The position numbers and the translations under genes were made by a program. From Lachnoclostridium sp. An138 (GTDB lineage: Bacteria; Bacillota; Clostridia; Lachnospirales; Lachnospiraceae), in assembly GCF_002160765.1 (NCBI RefSeq), contig NZ_NFLF01000001.1, positions 124,001 through 188,000 on the forward strand: 64,000 bases of DNA, given 5' to 3'. Each line of letters begins with the position of its first letter. The stretch's first letter is position 1. The notes beneath the pieces were generated by a model. That model ran no database searches. It saw only the letters and a list, made by a program, of their open reading frames with translations, and was not told the DNA's origin. Below are positions 33,404-41,075 of this stretch, in pieces.

Positions 33404-35229
33404 TGTTCCACTCTCCCTCCTTTAAATGATCCGAAGCCGAATTTGTCGCAGCGCAGGCATCTGTGGGCTTCCTGCATGGCCTCTTCCTCTGTCATGCCGC
33501 ATTCAATCAGCTTAAAGTCTTTCACGCGCTCGCACACGCTCCGCTCCTTCATATTCACACGGGCGCAGCTCTTTCTGGTGCTCATGCGTACTTTCGGGAT
33601 CTCCACATCCGCGGAAATCACATGGTGGTAACCAAGGAATTCATCGATATTCGCAGCCGCCACCTTTCCTGCCGCGATTGCCCGGATCACCGTAGCCGGA
33701 CCTGTCACGCAGTCTCCTCCCGCAAAGACGCCGGAGATATCCTTGACGCCGCTCCAGTTCAACGCGTCGATGACGCCCCGCTTCACCGGAATACCGAATT
33801 TTTCAAAGTTTCTGGAATCGATTCCCTGGCCGACAGCCACAAGAACCATGTCGCAGGCCAGACGCACCTCGGGTTCTGAGGAATCCATGGGCTTGGGCCG
33901 CCCGTTCACCACCGGACCGATGATCTGCGGCTTCACCCAGAGCGCCGCCACCTTTCCCCCGGCATCTTTTTCAATACGCATCGGCGCATGGAGCTCTACC
34001 AGCTCGCAGCCTTCCGCGATAGCGCCCTCCACTTCTTCCGGCATGGCCGTCATGTCCTCCCGCCGTCTGCGGTAGGCGATACGCAGACGCTTCGCGCCGA
34101 GACGAATCGCGGAGCGGGCTACGTCCATGGCTACATTTCCGCCGCCAATGACGATGATATCCTTTCCTGTAAAATCCGGAAGCTGGTCGTCTCCAATTCC
34201 ACGCAGCATTTCCACCGCTGAAACCACGCCTTCCGCATCCTCGCCCTCAATACCGATCTTCCGGTCTGTATGAGCGCCGATTGCGATATACACCGCGTCA
34301 TACTGGCTGCGAAGTTCCAGAATATTCGGGCTTTCTCCCACGGTCACGCCGGTCTTCACATGGATTCCCGTGCTTAAAAGCTGCTCAATCTCTTTATCCA
34401 GGGCCTCCCGGGGCAGGCGGTAGCTGGGAATTCCATAACGCAGCATTCCTCCAAGCTGCTTTCTCTGCTCATAGATGGTCACGTCATGTCCCATAAGCCG
34501 CAGGTAGTAGGCAGCGCTGATTCCTCCCGGGCCGCCTCCGATGACCGCCACTCTCTTTCCGGTAGCCTCCGCCGGCTCCGGAACCGGAACCTCGCCTGCG
34601 TGCTCCACCGCGAAACGCTTCAGTCCGCGGATATTGATGGGGTCGTCCATCAAAGTACGGCGGCAGCGCACCTCGCAGGGATGCTCGCAGATCAGGCCGC
34701 ACACGCTGGGAAGCGGATTGTCTTTGCGGATCAGACGCACTGCGTCCGCATAATTTCCTTCTGCCACCAGGGCCACATAACCCGGAATGTCCACCCCCGC
34801 AGGACATTGGGATACGCAGGGTACAGGCTGGTTCAGCTCGCAGATGCAGCGTCCCCGCAGCACATGCTCCTCGAAATCATTGCGGAAGCCTTTGATCCCC
34901 TTCAATACCATCAGGGCCGCTTCGTAACCTATCGCACAGTCTGCCGAATAAAAAATACTGGAAGCCGTGCTCTCAATCAAATCAATCGTCTCCAGTGTGG
35001 CATTTCCGTCCAGAACATCTTCCATCAGCTTTTCCAGCTGTCCCAATCCTACCCGGCAGGGCACGCATTTTCCGCAGGACTGTGCATGGCACATCTTCAG
35101 AAAAGACGAGGCCAGATCCACGGGACAGAGGCCCGGAGGGCTTGCGCTGATTCTTCGTTCCAGATCCTTATACAGTTCTTCTACTGTCGTCTGAGCTTTG
35201 TTTTCCGTAATAATGCTGAGTCTGCTCAT
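33397..35229 (-). CDS. NuoF-tail/GltD-like fusion flavoprotein, hydrogenase partner
   Basis: Oxidoreductase of 610 residues. Residues about 1-125 match the C-terminal part of NuoF/HydB (SCGKCVPCRVG [4Fe-4S] site) but lack the NADH/FMN domain. The remainder is like the small subunit of glutamate synthase: CGLICEHPCEVRCRR cysteines, the FAD site VAVIGGGPGGISAAYYL and the NAD(P) site IIVIGGGNVAMDVARSA, ending in AHRCLRCDKFG. It would pass electrons between NAD(P)H and the downstream hydrogenase. Hydrogenases next to GltD-like proteins are treated as a separate, little-studied group (A2 in HydDB, from memory). No glutamate synthase large subunit is near. Confidence 0.88.
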   Translation of the reverse strand: MSRLSIITENKAQTTVEELYKDLERRISASPPGLCPVDLASSFLKMCHAQSCGKCVPCRVGLGQLEKLMEDVLDGNATLETIDLIESTASSIFYSADCAIGYEAALMVLKGIKGFRNDFEEHVLRGRCICELNQPVPCVSQCPAGVDIPGYVALVAEGNYADAVRLIRKDNPLPSVCGLICEHPCEVRCRRTLMDDPINIRGLKRFAVEHAGEVPVPEPAEATGKRVAVIGGGPGGISAAYYLRLMGHDVTIYEQRKQLGGMLRYGIPSYRLPREALDKEIEQLLSTGIHVKTGVTVGESPNILELRSQYDAVYIAIGAHTDRKIGIEGEDAEGVVSAVEMLRGIGDDQLPDFTGKDIIVIGGGNVAMDVARSAIRLGAKRLRIAYRRRREDMTAMPEEVEGAIAEGCELVELHAPMRIEKDAGGKVAALWVKPQIIGPVVNGRPKPMDSSEPEVRLACDMVLVAVGQGIDSRNFEKFGIPVKRGVIDALNWSGVKDISGVFAGGDCVTGPATVIRAIAAGKVAAANIDEFLGYHHVISADVEIPKVRMSTRKSCARVNMKERSVCERVKDFKLIECGMTEEEAMQEAHRCLRCDKFGFGSFKGGRVEQW

Positions 35230-35286
35230 GTTTTCCTCCTCTCCTTTTGGCTGCAGGCGCTGAACATCCGCGCTGTAGTTGTTAAA

Positions 35287-35316
35287 ATTTTATCATTTAA
35301 AACTTGGGACGGTCAA
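35287..35316 (-). promoter_or_regulatory. Predicted promoter of the hydrogenase operon
   Basis: Minus strand TTGACC (35316-35311), 18 bp, TAAAAT (35292-35287). No clear Rex operator is visible around it. Confidence 0.5.
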
Positions 35317-35390
35317 TCCTACAAATTATACTATGTAACATAAAAATTCCCCGGCAATCCAAATACTCCACAGCAGGCTGACGGAGTATG

Positions 35391-35435
35391 AAAAAAAGGA
35401 TACGGCCGGCCGCTCTTTTGCAGCCTGCAGTATCC
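35391..35435 (-). terminator. Rho-independent terminator after ptsH
   Basis: Minus strand GGATAC pairs with GTATCC, with inner GC-rich pairing, followed by a run of seven T (35397-35391). It lies 73 bp after the HPr stop. An upstream AGAGC/GCTCT hairpin adds structure. Confidence 0.7.
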
Positions 35436-35507
35436 TCATTTTCTAATGCTCAGTCGAAACAGAAAGCCTCAGAGCTACGCTCTTCCTGCTTCTCTTCCCG
35501 CTTCTTT

Positions 35508-35765
35508 TTACAGATTCTCCTGGAAGAATTTCTGGATCGCCTCGAAAGCGGTATCCTCATCCTCTCCCTCGATGGTTACGGTTACTTCCACGCCCTTCTT
35601 TACGCCCATGGACATTACAGCCATGATTCTCTTCGCGTCAGCCTTCTTCGCTCCGCTGTCAAGGGTGATTGCGCTCTTATATTTAGCAGCCTCCTTTACC
35701 AGAAGTCCTGCCGGTCTTGCGTGAAGTCCCAGCTCATCCTGTACTACATACTTAAACTCTTTCAT
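35508..35765 (-). CDS. ptsH: Phosphocarrier protein HPr (Arg at position 46)
   Basis: Small PTS phosphocarrier of 85 residues that takes phosphate from enzyme I at His15, seen in ELGLHARPAG. The regulatory site is unusual: Gram-positive HPr has Ser46 in KSIMxVMS, while this protein reads AKRIMAVMSMG with Arg46. HPr kinase could therefore not phosphorylate this position. ATG 35765 (MKEFKYVVQDE) is chosen over ATG 35807 because it gives exact family numbering. The gene follows ptsI by 118 bp, the reverse of the usual ptsH-ptsI order. Confidence 0.93.
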   Translation of the reverse strand: MKEFKYVVQDELGLHARPAGLLVKEAAKYKSAITLDSGAKKADAKRIMAVMSMGVKKGVEVTVTIEGEDEDTAFEAIQKFFQENL

Positions 35766-35883
35766 GATACGTTCTCCTTTATCCTTTTTCATAATATTTA
35801 TAGCCATAAGCCGGCAGATACCGGCGAAACTATCCTGTGCTTCTCTGTCTGTCCCTCTGGCCCGGGAAAGATTTTTCTGTTCC

Positions 35884-37503
35884 TTACTCGGTCTCGCGGA
35901 TCTTCTTGCGCAGCTCCAGCGTAAATACCGGGGAAACAGACAGCTCGTCGATGCCCATCTGGATAAAGCGGCGGGTCAGTTCCATATCCGCTCCCAGCTC
36001 ACCGCAGATACCGCACCATGCGCCATGGTCGTGAGCGCACTCGATGGTTCTCTGAATCATGCGGAGCACTGCCTCGTGATGGGGATCATAAATATTGTCC
36101 AGAGACTGATTCTGACGGTCGATAGCCAGCGTATACTGAGTCAGGTCGTTGGTTCCGATACTGAAGAAATCTACCTCCGCGGCCAGCATATCGGCAATCA
36201 TAACAGCTGCCGGCGTCTCCACCATGATACCAAGCTCCACATCGCCAAAGGGGATGTCGTTCTGTCTCAGCTCATCCTTCACTTCTTCCACGATCTCTTT
36301 AATCCGCTTTACTTCCGCCACGGAAATGATCATCGGGAACATGATGGAAGCCGTTCCGTAAGCGCTCGCCCGGAAAATCGCGCGCAGCTGGGTCTTGAAC
36401 ACATCCACGCGATCCAGACAGATACGGATTGCGCGGTAGCCCATGGCCGGATTCTCCTCATGAGGAATGTTGAAATAATCCGCCTGCTTGTCTGCTCCGA
36501 TGTCCAGCGTACGGATGATGACCTTCTTGCCGTTCATCTTGGAGATTACATTCTTGTATACCTGGAACTGCTCTTCCTCTGTGGGATAATCGTCCCGGCC
36601 CAGATACAGGAACTCGCTGCGGAACAGACCGATACCTTCGGAGTCATTCTCCAAAACAGAGTCCACATCTTCCTCGCTTCCGATGTTCGCATACAGGTGG
36701 ATGACCTTGCCGCTCTTGGTCACAGTCGGAAGTCCCTTCAGGCTCTGAAGCAGAAGCTTGCGCTCCTCTTCTCTCTTCTTCTTTTCCTGCATGACGGCCA
36801 TGGTCACTTCATCCGGCTCGACATAAATCTTTCCGGTAAAGCCGTCCACGATACCGTCTTTTCCTGTCAGGGACGGGTCAAGGTCGATGTCTGCCGTCAC
36901 GATACAGGGAATATTCATCATACGCGCGAGGATTGCCGTATGGGAATTCGCGGAACCCTTCTGGGTCACAAGCGCAAGGATCTTGTCCTTCTCAAACTGC
37001 ACCGTCTCGCTGGGCGCCAGATCCTCTGCCAGAATAATCACCGGCTCCGGCATGGCCTCCGCGCTTACCTGCGTACCGCTTAAGATAGCGATCAGACGGC
37101 CGGAAATATCATTGATGTCCGCTGCGCGTCCGCGCATATAATCATCATCCATGCTCAGGAAAATAGCCGCGCACTGCTCGCCTGTCACAAATACGGCGTA
37201 CTCCGCGTTCACCTTGTCCTGACGGATCATATTCGTGATTCCTTCCACGAAATCCAGATCCTCCAGCAGCATCTGATGGGCCTCAAAAATCTCAGCCTCA
37301 GCCTCTCCCACATCACGCATGGTCTTCTCTTTCAGAAGAGCCAGCTGTTCACCTGCTTTCTCCTTGGCAGCCTCGTAACGCGCCACCTCGGCTTCCGTGT
37401 CCTCTACCGTCCTCTTCTCCACTACCTGTTTTGCTTTTTTGTACACAAACAGCTTTCCGATCGCAACGCCGGAAAATACGCTTTTACCCTGACGAGTCTC
37501 CAT
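35884..37503 (-). CDS. ptsI: PTS enzyme I (phosphoenolpyruvate-protein phosphotransferase)
   Basis: Cytosolic enzyme of 539 residues that starts the PTS chain by phosphorylating itself from PEP and passing phosphate to HPr. The active His188 lies in KGSANSHTAILAR. The PEP-binding barrel has GIGLFRSEFLYL, RTLDIGADK, MFPMIISVAEV, GIMVETPAA, FSIGTNDLTQY and the C-terminal CGICGELG with the reactive cysteine. The start is ATG 37503, eight bases after AGGAGG; the GTG at 37509 is too close to it. It has a strong promoter and a leader with a terminator-like hairpin. Confidence 0.96.
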   Translation of the reverse strand: METRQGKSVFSGVAIGKLFVYKKAKQVVEKRTVEDTEAEVARYEAAKEKAGEQLALLKEKTMRDVGEAEAEIFEAHQMLLEDLDFVEGITNMIRQDKVNAEYAVFVTGEQCAAIFLSMDDDYMRGRAADINDISGRLIAILSGTQVSAEAMPEPVIILAEDLAPSETVQFEKDKILALVTQKGSANSHTAILARMMNIPCIVTADIDLDPSLTGKDGIVDGFTGKIYVEPDEVTMAVMQEKKKREEERKLLLQSLKGLPTVTKSGKVIHLYANIGSEEDVDSVLENDSEGIGLFRSEFLYLGRDDYPTEEEQFQVYKNVISKMNGKKVIIRTLDIGADKQADYFNIPHEENPAMGYRAIRICLDRVDVFKTQLRAIFRASAYGTASIMFPMIISVAEVKRIKEIVEEVKDELRQNDIPFGDVELGIMVETPAAVMIADMLAAEVDFFSIGTNDLTQYTLAIDRQNQSLDNIYDPHHEAVLRMIQRTIECAHDHGAWCGICGELGADMELTRRFIQMGIDELSVSPVFTLELRKKIRETE

Positions 37504-37532
37504 AAACACATCCTCCTATTTCCTGTAGCATG

Positions 37533-37571
37533 AAAAAGGCCAGAATCTGCAATCTAAAATACCGGACCTTT
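37533..37571 (-). terminator. Terminator-like hairpin in the ptsI leader
   Basis: Minus strand AAAGGTC (37571-37565) pairs with GGCCTTT (37541-37535, one G-U pair) and continues into TTTTT. It sits between the ptsI promoter and its ribosome site, where it could attenuate transcription. I see no canonical RAT antiterminator site beside it. Confidence 0.4.
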
Positions 37572-37649
37572 AACTCCCATATCTTATCTCACAAAACCTG
37601 GTCTTTCCAAAGAGCATCTCTCCCGTATATCATGCTTTATCTAGTAATC

Positions 37650-37678
37650 AATATACCAGTTCAGGGGGGAAAAGTCAA
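37650..37678 (-). promoter_or_regulatory. Predicted ptsI promoter
   Basis: Minus strand TTGACT (37678-37673), 17 bp, TATATT (37655-37650), with TGG before the -10. The leader is about 140 nt. Confidence 0.7.
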
Positions 37679-37686
37679 TGGCTTTT

Positions 37687-38292
37687 CTAGTGTGTTCCGT
37701 CAAGCAGTCCGGCCCGGATCAGCCTTGCGCGAAGCGTGGTTCCAAGCAGAGCCGCAGCCGCCATTTTCACCAGATCGCCCGGAATAAACGGAATCACTCC
37801 CGCCCAGAGCGCTTCATAAAATCCCATGCCAGACCCATATGCCAGCCAGAGGGTTCCAAACAGATACAGCACCAGGGTGCCAAGCGCCATGCCGGACGCT
37901 GCCGCCGCCTGTCTTCTCCAGCCGCCGCGCCCCGGATGCGCCGCAGCAAAACCGGCAGTCAGAGCTAGCGGCAGGTATCCTATCAGATACCCTCCCGTCG
38001 GTCCCATCAGCTTTCCCGCTCCTCCCGTATATCCTGTAAATACGGGAAGGCCTGCCAGTCCCAGCAGAAGATACAAAAGACAGCTTAAGGTCCCCAGACG
38101 CGGACCCAGCACTGCCGCCGCCAGGCAGACTGCCAGAGTCCCCAGAGAGATGGGTACAGGGCTGACCCCAATCACAAGAGACACCGGACCCAGCACACAG
38201 AGCACGGCCGCCATAAGCCCCGTCAGCGTCATCTCATAAACTGTCAGTCTGTTCCTTTTTACCTGTATTCTGTCCTGCGCCCGATTCATCAT
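37687..38292 (-). CDS. bioY: Biotin transporter BioY (ECF S component)
   Basis: Substrate-binding membrane subunit of 201 residues that captures biotin, alone or with a shared ECF energy module. Six hydrophobic helices are seen. GYTGGAGKLMGPTGGYLIGYL at about residues 88-108 is the BioY signature, and FIPGDLVKMAAAALLG near the C-terminus is also typical. No EcfA or EcfT gene is adjacent, so a shared module elsewhere is implied. GGAG precedes the ATG. Control by the biotin repressor BirA is supported by an operator overlapping the promoter. Confidence 0.94.
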   Translation of the reverse strand: MMNRAQDRIQVKRNRLTVYEMTLTGLMAAVLCVLGPVSLVIGVSPVPISLGTLAVCLAAAVLGPRLGTLSCLLYLLLGLAGLPVFTGYTGGAGKLMGPTGGYLIGYLPLALTAGFAAAHPGRGGWRRQAAAASGMALGTLVLYLFGTLWLAYGSGMGFYEALWAGVIPFIPGDLVKMAAAALLGTTLRARLIRAGLLDGTH

Positions 38293-38401
38293 TTCTATCT
38301 CCTATCCTTATTCCTTTCCATTCTGTATCCCTAAACAGAACTTGTTCTTCCGATCTCCGGAACATTGCCAATCCAATGTCCGCAGCGGAGCCTTTGACTG
38401 A

Positions 38402-38430
38402 AGTATACGGAATCAGGCCTTGATTGTCAA
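38402..38430 (-). promoter_or_regulatory. Predicted bioY promoter
   Basis: Minus strand TTGACA (38430-38425), 17 bp, TATACT (38407-38402). The -35 hexamer is inside the BirA half-site. The leader of about 100 nt shows no riboswitch that I recognise. Confidence 0.8.
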
Positions 38431-38455
38431 CTATATTTTTATTTTGGTTAACGAT
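38423..38455 (-). promoter_or_regulatory. Predicted BirA operator
   Basis: ATTGTCAAC (38423-38431), 15 bp, GTTAACGAT (38447-38455): inverted half-sites agreeing at 7 of 9 positions and matching the Firmicutes pattern TTGTTAAC-N14-16-GTTAACAA. Overlap with the -35 fits repression by biotin-loaded BirA. Confidence 0.8.
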
Positions 38456-38456
38456 T

Positions 38457-38615
38457 TTATTCTCTGCCGGAGCTGTCCTGTTCTTTCACCGGCTGCTCCG
38501 CGCGGCGCTCCAGAGCCCGCGCTTCCTCTTCCAGCTCCTGAAACCACCTCTTTTGCAGCTTTTCATACTGCGGGTCTTTCAGAAGCCCCTTTTTCTTTTT
38601 TACTCTTCTGCGCAT
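38457..38615 (-). CDS. Small highly charged protein (52 aa), hypothetical
   Basis: Not a family I know. ATG 38615 with AAGGTGAAG upstream opens 52 codons ending in TAA. The peptide begins MRRRVKKKKGLLKDPQYEKL, continues as an acidic-basic helix (KRWFQELEEEARALERR) and ends in a polar tail. Strong heptad-like charge and natural codon use suggest a real coiled peptide, perhaps RNA- or ribosome-binding. It ends 2 bp before the BirA operator. A second frame (38563-38646) with a better ribosome site overlaps it, so coupled translation is possible. Confidence 0.55.
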   Translation of the reverse strand: MRRRVKKKKGLLKDPQYEKLQKRWFQELEEEARALERRAEQPVKEQDSSGRE

Positions 38616-38646
38616 GCTTCACCTTTCTGTCGCTATTTGCTGACAT
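38563..38646 (-). CDS. Possible 27-aa basic peptide overlapping the 52-aa gene
   Basis: ATG 38646 lies directly after GGAGAGAT, the best ribosome site in the area, and encodes MSANSDRKVKHAQKSKKEKG plus seven residues. It overlaps the 52-aa frame out of register. It may be a leader peptide that couples ribosomes to the longer frame, or itself the product. Confidence 0.35.
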   Translation of the reverse strand: MSANSDRKVKHAQKSKKEKGASERPAV

Positions 38647-38666
38647 ATCTCTCCTCATATGTCCGC

Positions 38667-38675
38667 ATTATATCA
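38667..38675 (-). promoter_or_regulatory. Extended -10 promoter of the small charged-protein genes
   Basis: Minus strand TGATATAAT, 20-50 bp before the two possible starts. A TAGATT sits 17 bp upstream as a weak -35. Confidence 0.45.
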
Positions 38676-38826
38676 CAGCTGCATCGTATAATCTATCTTT
38701 TTCATCGGTTTATAACTCTTTCTCGTATTACACATTCTATATTACAATAAACTGTAGCTTCCGTACACCAGGATACAGCGAAAAATCTGGATACCGATAT
38801 CAGCAGACAGCGCAGAGGGACACTCT

Positions 38827-39147
38827 ATGTATGAAGAAAATTTCTGCATCAAAAGAATAAAGGAACTGATGGAAAAGAACGGATTCACTTCCTATCAGCT
38901 GGCCAAACAGTCCGGCGTGTCTTTATCCACGCTTCTTTCCATGTTTGAACACAATACCCAGCCCCGGGTTGAAACCATAGAGAAGCTCTGTTCCGCCTGC
39001 AATATTTCCATCGCCCAGTTTTTTGAACGCTCTTCCACAGATTTGACGGAAGAACAGGCGGAAATTCTATCCCTGTTCAATTCCCTGACACCCAAAGGCA
39101 AAGATATGGCCCGCTCTTATCTTCGTTTCTTAACAGAAAACGACTGA
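38827..39147 (+). CDS. XRE-family helix-turn-helix regulator
   Basis: DNA-binding protein of 106 residues. An N-terminal Cro/C1 domain (about 8-65) has IKRIKELMEKNGFTSYQLAKQSGVSLSTLLSM followed by VETIEKLCSACNISIAQFF, with the recognition helix at SLSTLLSMFE. The C-terminal 35 residues are a helical tail (TEEQAEILSLFNSLTPKGKD) typical of small stand-alone XRE proteins. AGAGGGA precedes the ATG. It is alone on its strand. A target cannot be inferred. Confidence 0.88.
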   Translation: MYEENFCIKRIKELMEKNGFTSYQLAKQSGVSLSTLLSMFEHNTQPRVETIEKLCSACNISIAQFFERSSTDLTEEQAEILSLFNSLTPKGKDMARSYLRFLTEND

Positions 39148-39215
39148 GGCGGGCGTTTTCTTTTTTCTGATTTTGTGCTACACTGGAATCAAATTTAAGC
39201 TTCCGGGGGAACATG

Positions 39216-40112
39216 ATGAACAGACACGCCTATCTGATTATGGCGCACAGCCATTTTGATTTTCTGAAAGAACTTCTTCTCTGTCTGGATGACAGACGCA
39301 ACGATATCTATCTGCATATCGATCTGAAAGCCGGCAGCTTCGATTTTGCGGGTTTTTCCCAGCTTCTGAGCCAGTCCGGGCTTTTCTTTACAGAGCGGCT
39401 CAGCGTCAGCTGGGGCGGCTACAGCCAGATCGCCTGTGAACTTCTGCTTCTGAAGACAGCCGCAGGCAGAAAGGAATGCAGTCTTAAGACTCCCGGAGCC
39501 GTCCAAAGCGCCGGCAGACCCGGGTCCTATGCTTACTATCACCTGCTGTCCGGCTCCGATCTTCCTCTGAAATCTCAGGATGAAATCCATGCTTTCTTTG
39601 AAAAGCACAAAGGCGCGGAATTTATCGCCTTCGACAGAGACATCTCCCGGCAGACCCGGGAACGTATTTCTCTCTGGCACTTTTTCCGGGAAAGCTCTTC
39701 TCCCCTGGCAGAGCCTGCCGATCATGCCCTCACCGTGCTTCAGCGGCTGCTTCGTGTAGACCGGCTGAAAGGGAGCGGGATTCAACTCCGCAAAGGACCG
39801 AACTGGTTCAGCATCACAGACGAACTGGCCCGTTATATTCTGGACAGGGAAGACTACATCCACTCTCATTTCAGCCATTCCGTCTGCGCGGATGAGCTTT
39901 TCCTGCAGACTCTTGCCGCCGCCTCTCCCTTCCGTGAAAATATCTTTGATGAAGAAGGAAAGACCGGCTCCATGGCCAATCTCCGCTATGTGGACTGGGA
40001 GCGCGGCGATGGAAACAGTCCTTATACCTTCCAGAAAAATGACCGGGAACTGCTTCTTGGACTTCCACATCTTTTCGCGAGAAAATTTGACCGGAATATC
40101 CTGGCAGAATAA
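39216..40112 (+). CDS. Core-2/I-branching beta-1,6-N-acetylglucosaminyltransferase family protein (GT14)
   Basis: Glycosyltransferase-like protein of 298 residues without membrane helices. The N-terminus HAYLIMAHSHFDFLKELLLCLDD and DIYLHIDLK, then YYHLLSGSDLPLKSQDEIH, KGPNWFSITDELARYIL and the acidic VCADELFLQT, are the GT14 blocks seen in bacterial branching enzymes. In bacteria these act on capsule, EPS or glycoprotein glycans. The start is ATG 39216; ATG 39213 is adjacent and GGGGGA lies upstream. It stands alone between an XRE gene and a convergent PHP gene. Confidence 0.88.
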   Translation: MNRHAYLIMAHSHFDFLKELLLCLDDRRNDIYLHIDLKAGSFDFAGFSQLLSQSGLFFTERLSVSWGGYSQIACELLLLKTAAGRKECSLKTPGAVQSAGRPGSYAYYHLLSGSDLPLKSQDEIHAFFEKHKGAEFIAFDRDISRQTRERISLWHFFRESSSPLAEPADHALTVLQRLLRVDRLKGSGIQLRKGPNWFSITDELARYILDREDYIHSHFSHSVCADELFLQTLAAASPFRENIFDEEGKTGSMANLRYVDWERGDGNSPYTFQKNDRELLLGLPHLFARKFDRNILAE

Positions 40113-40142
40113 ACCCTCCGTCCAGAGGTCCGGCTGCCTTCT

Positions 40143-40874
40143 CTATTTCAGCTGAAGCCTTTTATTCTCCAGCACGGTTTTCAGGGCATCCACAGACCGG
40201 TTCACGATCAGCTCCTCCGGAAAATGCAATTCTTCCAGAAGTGCGTGGGCCAGATCATGACGGCCCACATCCGTATCTGTATGCGCGTCGCTCCCGATCA
40301 CAATGGGGACCTGGTATTCCACACATAACTTAAGCATCTCTTCATCCTGCGGCCTGGTATTTTTCCGGGAACCGCCCGGGCGCAGAGAATTTTCATTGAG
40401 CTCCAGAAGCGTTCCATACTCCTTTGCCGCCTGTACAATCGCGCGGAAGTCTACCGGATATCTGGGGTCGTCCGGATGACCCAGAATATGAATACGGGGA
40501 TTTTTGACAGCATTCACACAGGCCTGCGTATTGTATTCCCTGCTTCCCGGCACAATGCAGGGAATGTGGAGGCTTGCGATAGCCAGATCCATCTGCGCAA
40601 GAGTGTTTTCCGTCAAATCTACCGTCCCCTGTTCATCCAGAATATTCAGCTCTGCCCCCAGCATCAGCTCCACGTCATAAGCATGCCGATCTACCACCTT
40701 CAGATTCTGAAAATATATTGCCTGGCAGCTTCCTGTCATACGCGGCGCATGCTCTGTGACTGCCAGAAGCTCCAGCCCCTTTCTGGCCGCCGCAGCCGCA
40801 TTTTCCCGAATAGTGCTGTATGCATGGCCGCTGGCCAGTGTATGGGTATGTGTATCCATTACGTCTTTTATCAT
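40143..40874 (-). CDS. PHP-domain phosphatase (YcdX-like)
   Basis: Metal-dependent phosphoesterase of 243 residues. The PHP ligands are seen as DTHTHTLASGHAYS at the N-terminus, VTEHAPRM near 40, LGAELNI near 73, and IASLH, HILGHPDDPRYPVD and IGSDAHTDTDVG toward the C-terminus. The last is the conserved final Asp-His pair. YcdX-type proteins bind three zinc ions and act on phosphomonoesters; the natural substrate here is unknown. The gene is monocistronic and converges with the GT14 gene, with only 30 bp between stops. Confidence 0.9.
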   Translation of the reverse strand: MIKDVMDTHTHTLASGHAYSTIRENAAAAARKGLELLAVTEHAPRMTGSCQAIYFQNLKVVDRHAYDVELMLGAELNILDEQGTVDLTENTLAQMDLAIASLHIPCIVPGSREYNTQACVNAVKNPRIHILGHPDDPRYPVDFRAIVQAAKEYGTLLELNENSLRPGGSRKNTRPQDEEMLKLCVEYQVPIVIGSDAHTDTDVGRHDLAHALLEELHFPEELIVNRSVDALKTVLENKRLQLK

Positions 40875-41075
40875 GTTGTCTCTCCTCTTTTATCATTTCC
40901 GTCTTTTCTGCTGTAAATCACAGTCCTCCTATGCTGCTCCGGTTTTATTATATGCGCTGTCCCGGACAAATACAAGAGCCCGGAAAGCAAAACCCGGCCT
41001 GGTTTTTCCCCCGTTTCCGTCACCTTTTTCCCTATGCTGTGTATGATATAGTATTCGGAAAAAGGAGGATATCAT

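Noticed and set aside
35281-35345. Rex (redox) operator before the hydrogenase operon
   Set aside because: Only a single TTGTTAA half-site is visible and no matching second half at the required spacing.
35764-37083. Plus-strand frame (439 codons) opposite ptsI
   Set aside because: Mirror frame of a highly conserved enzyme; no start signal or domain.
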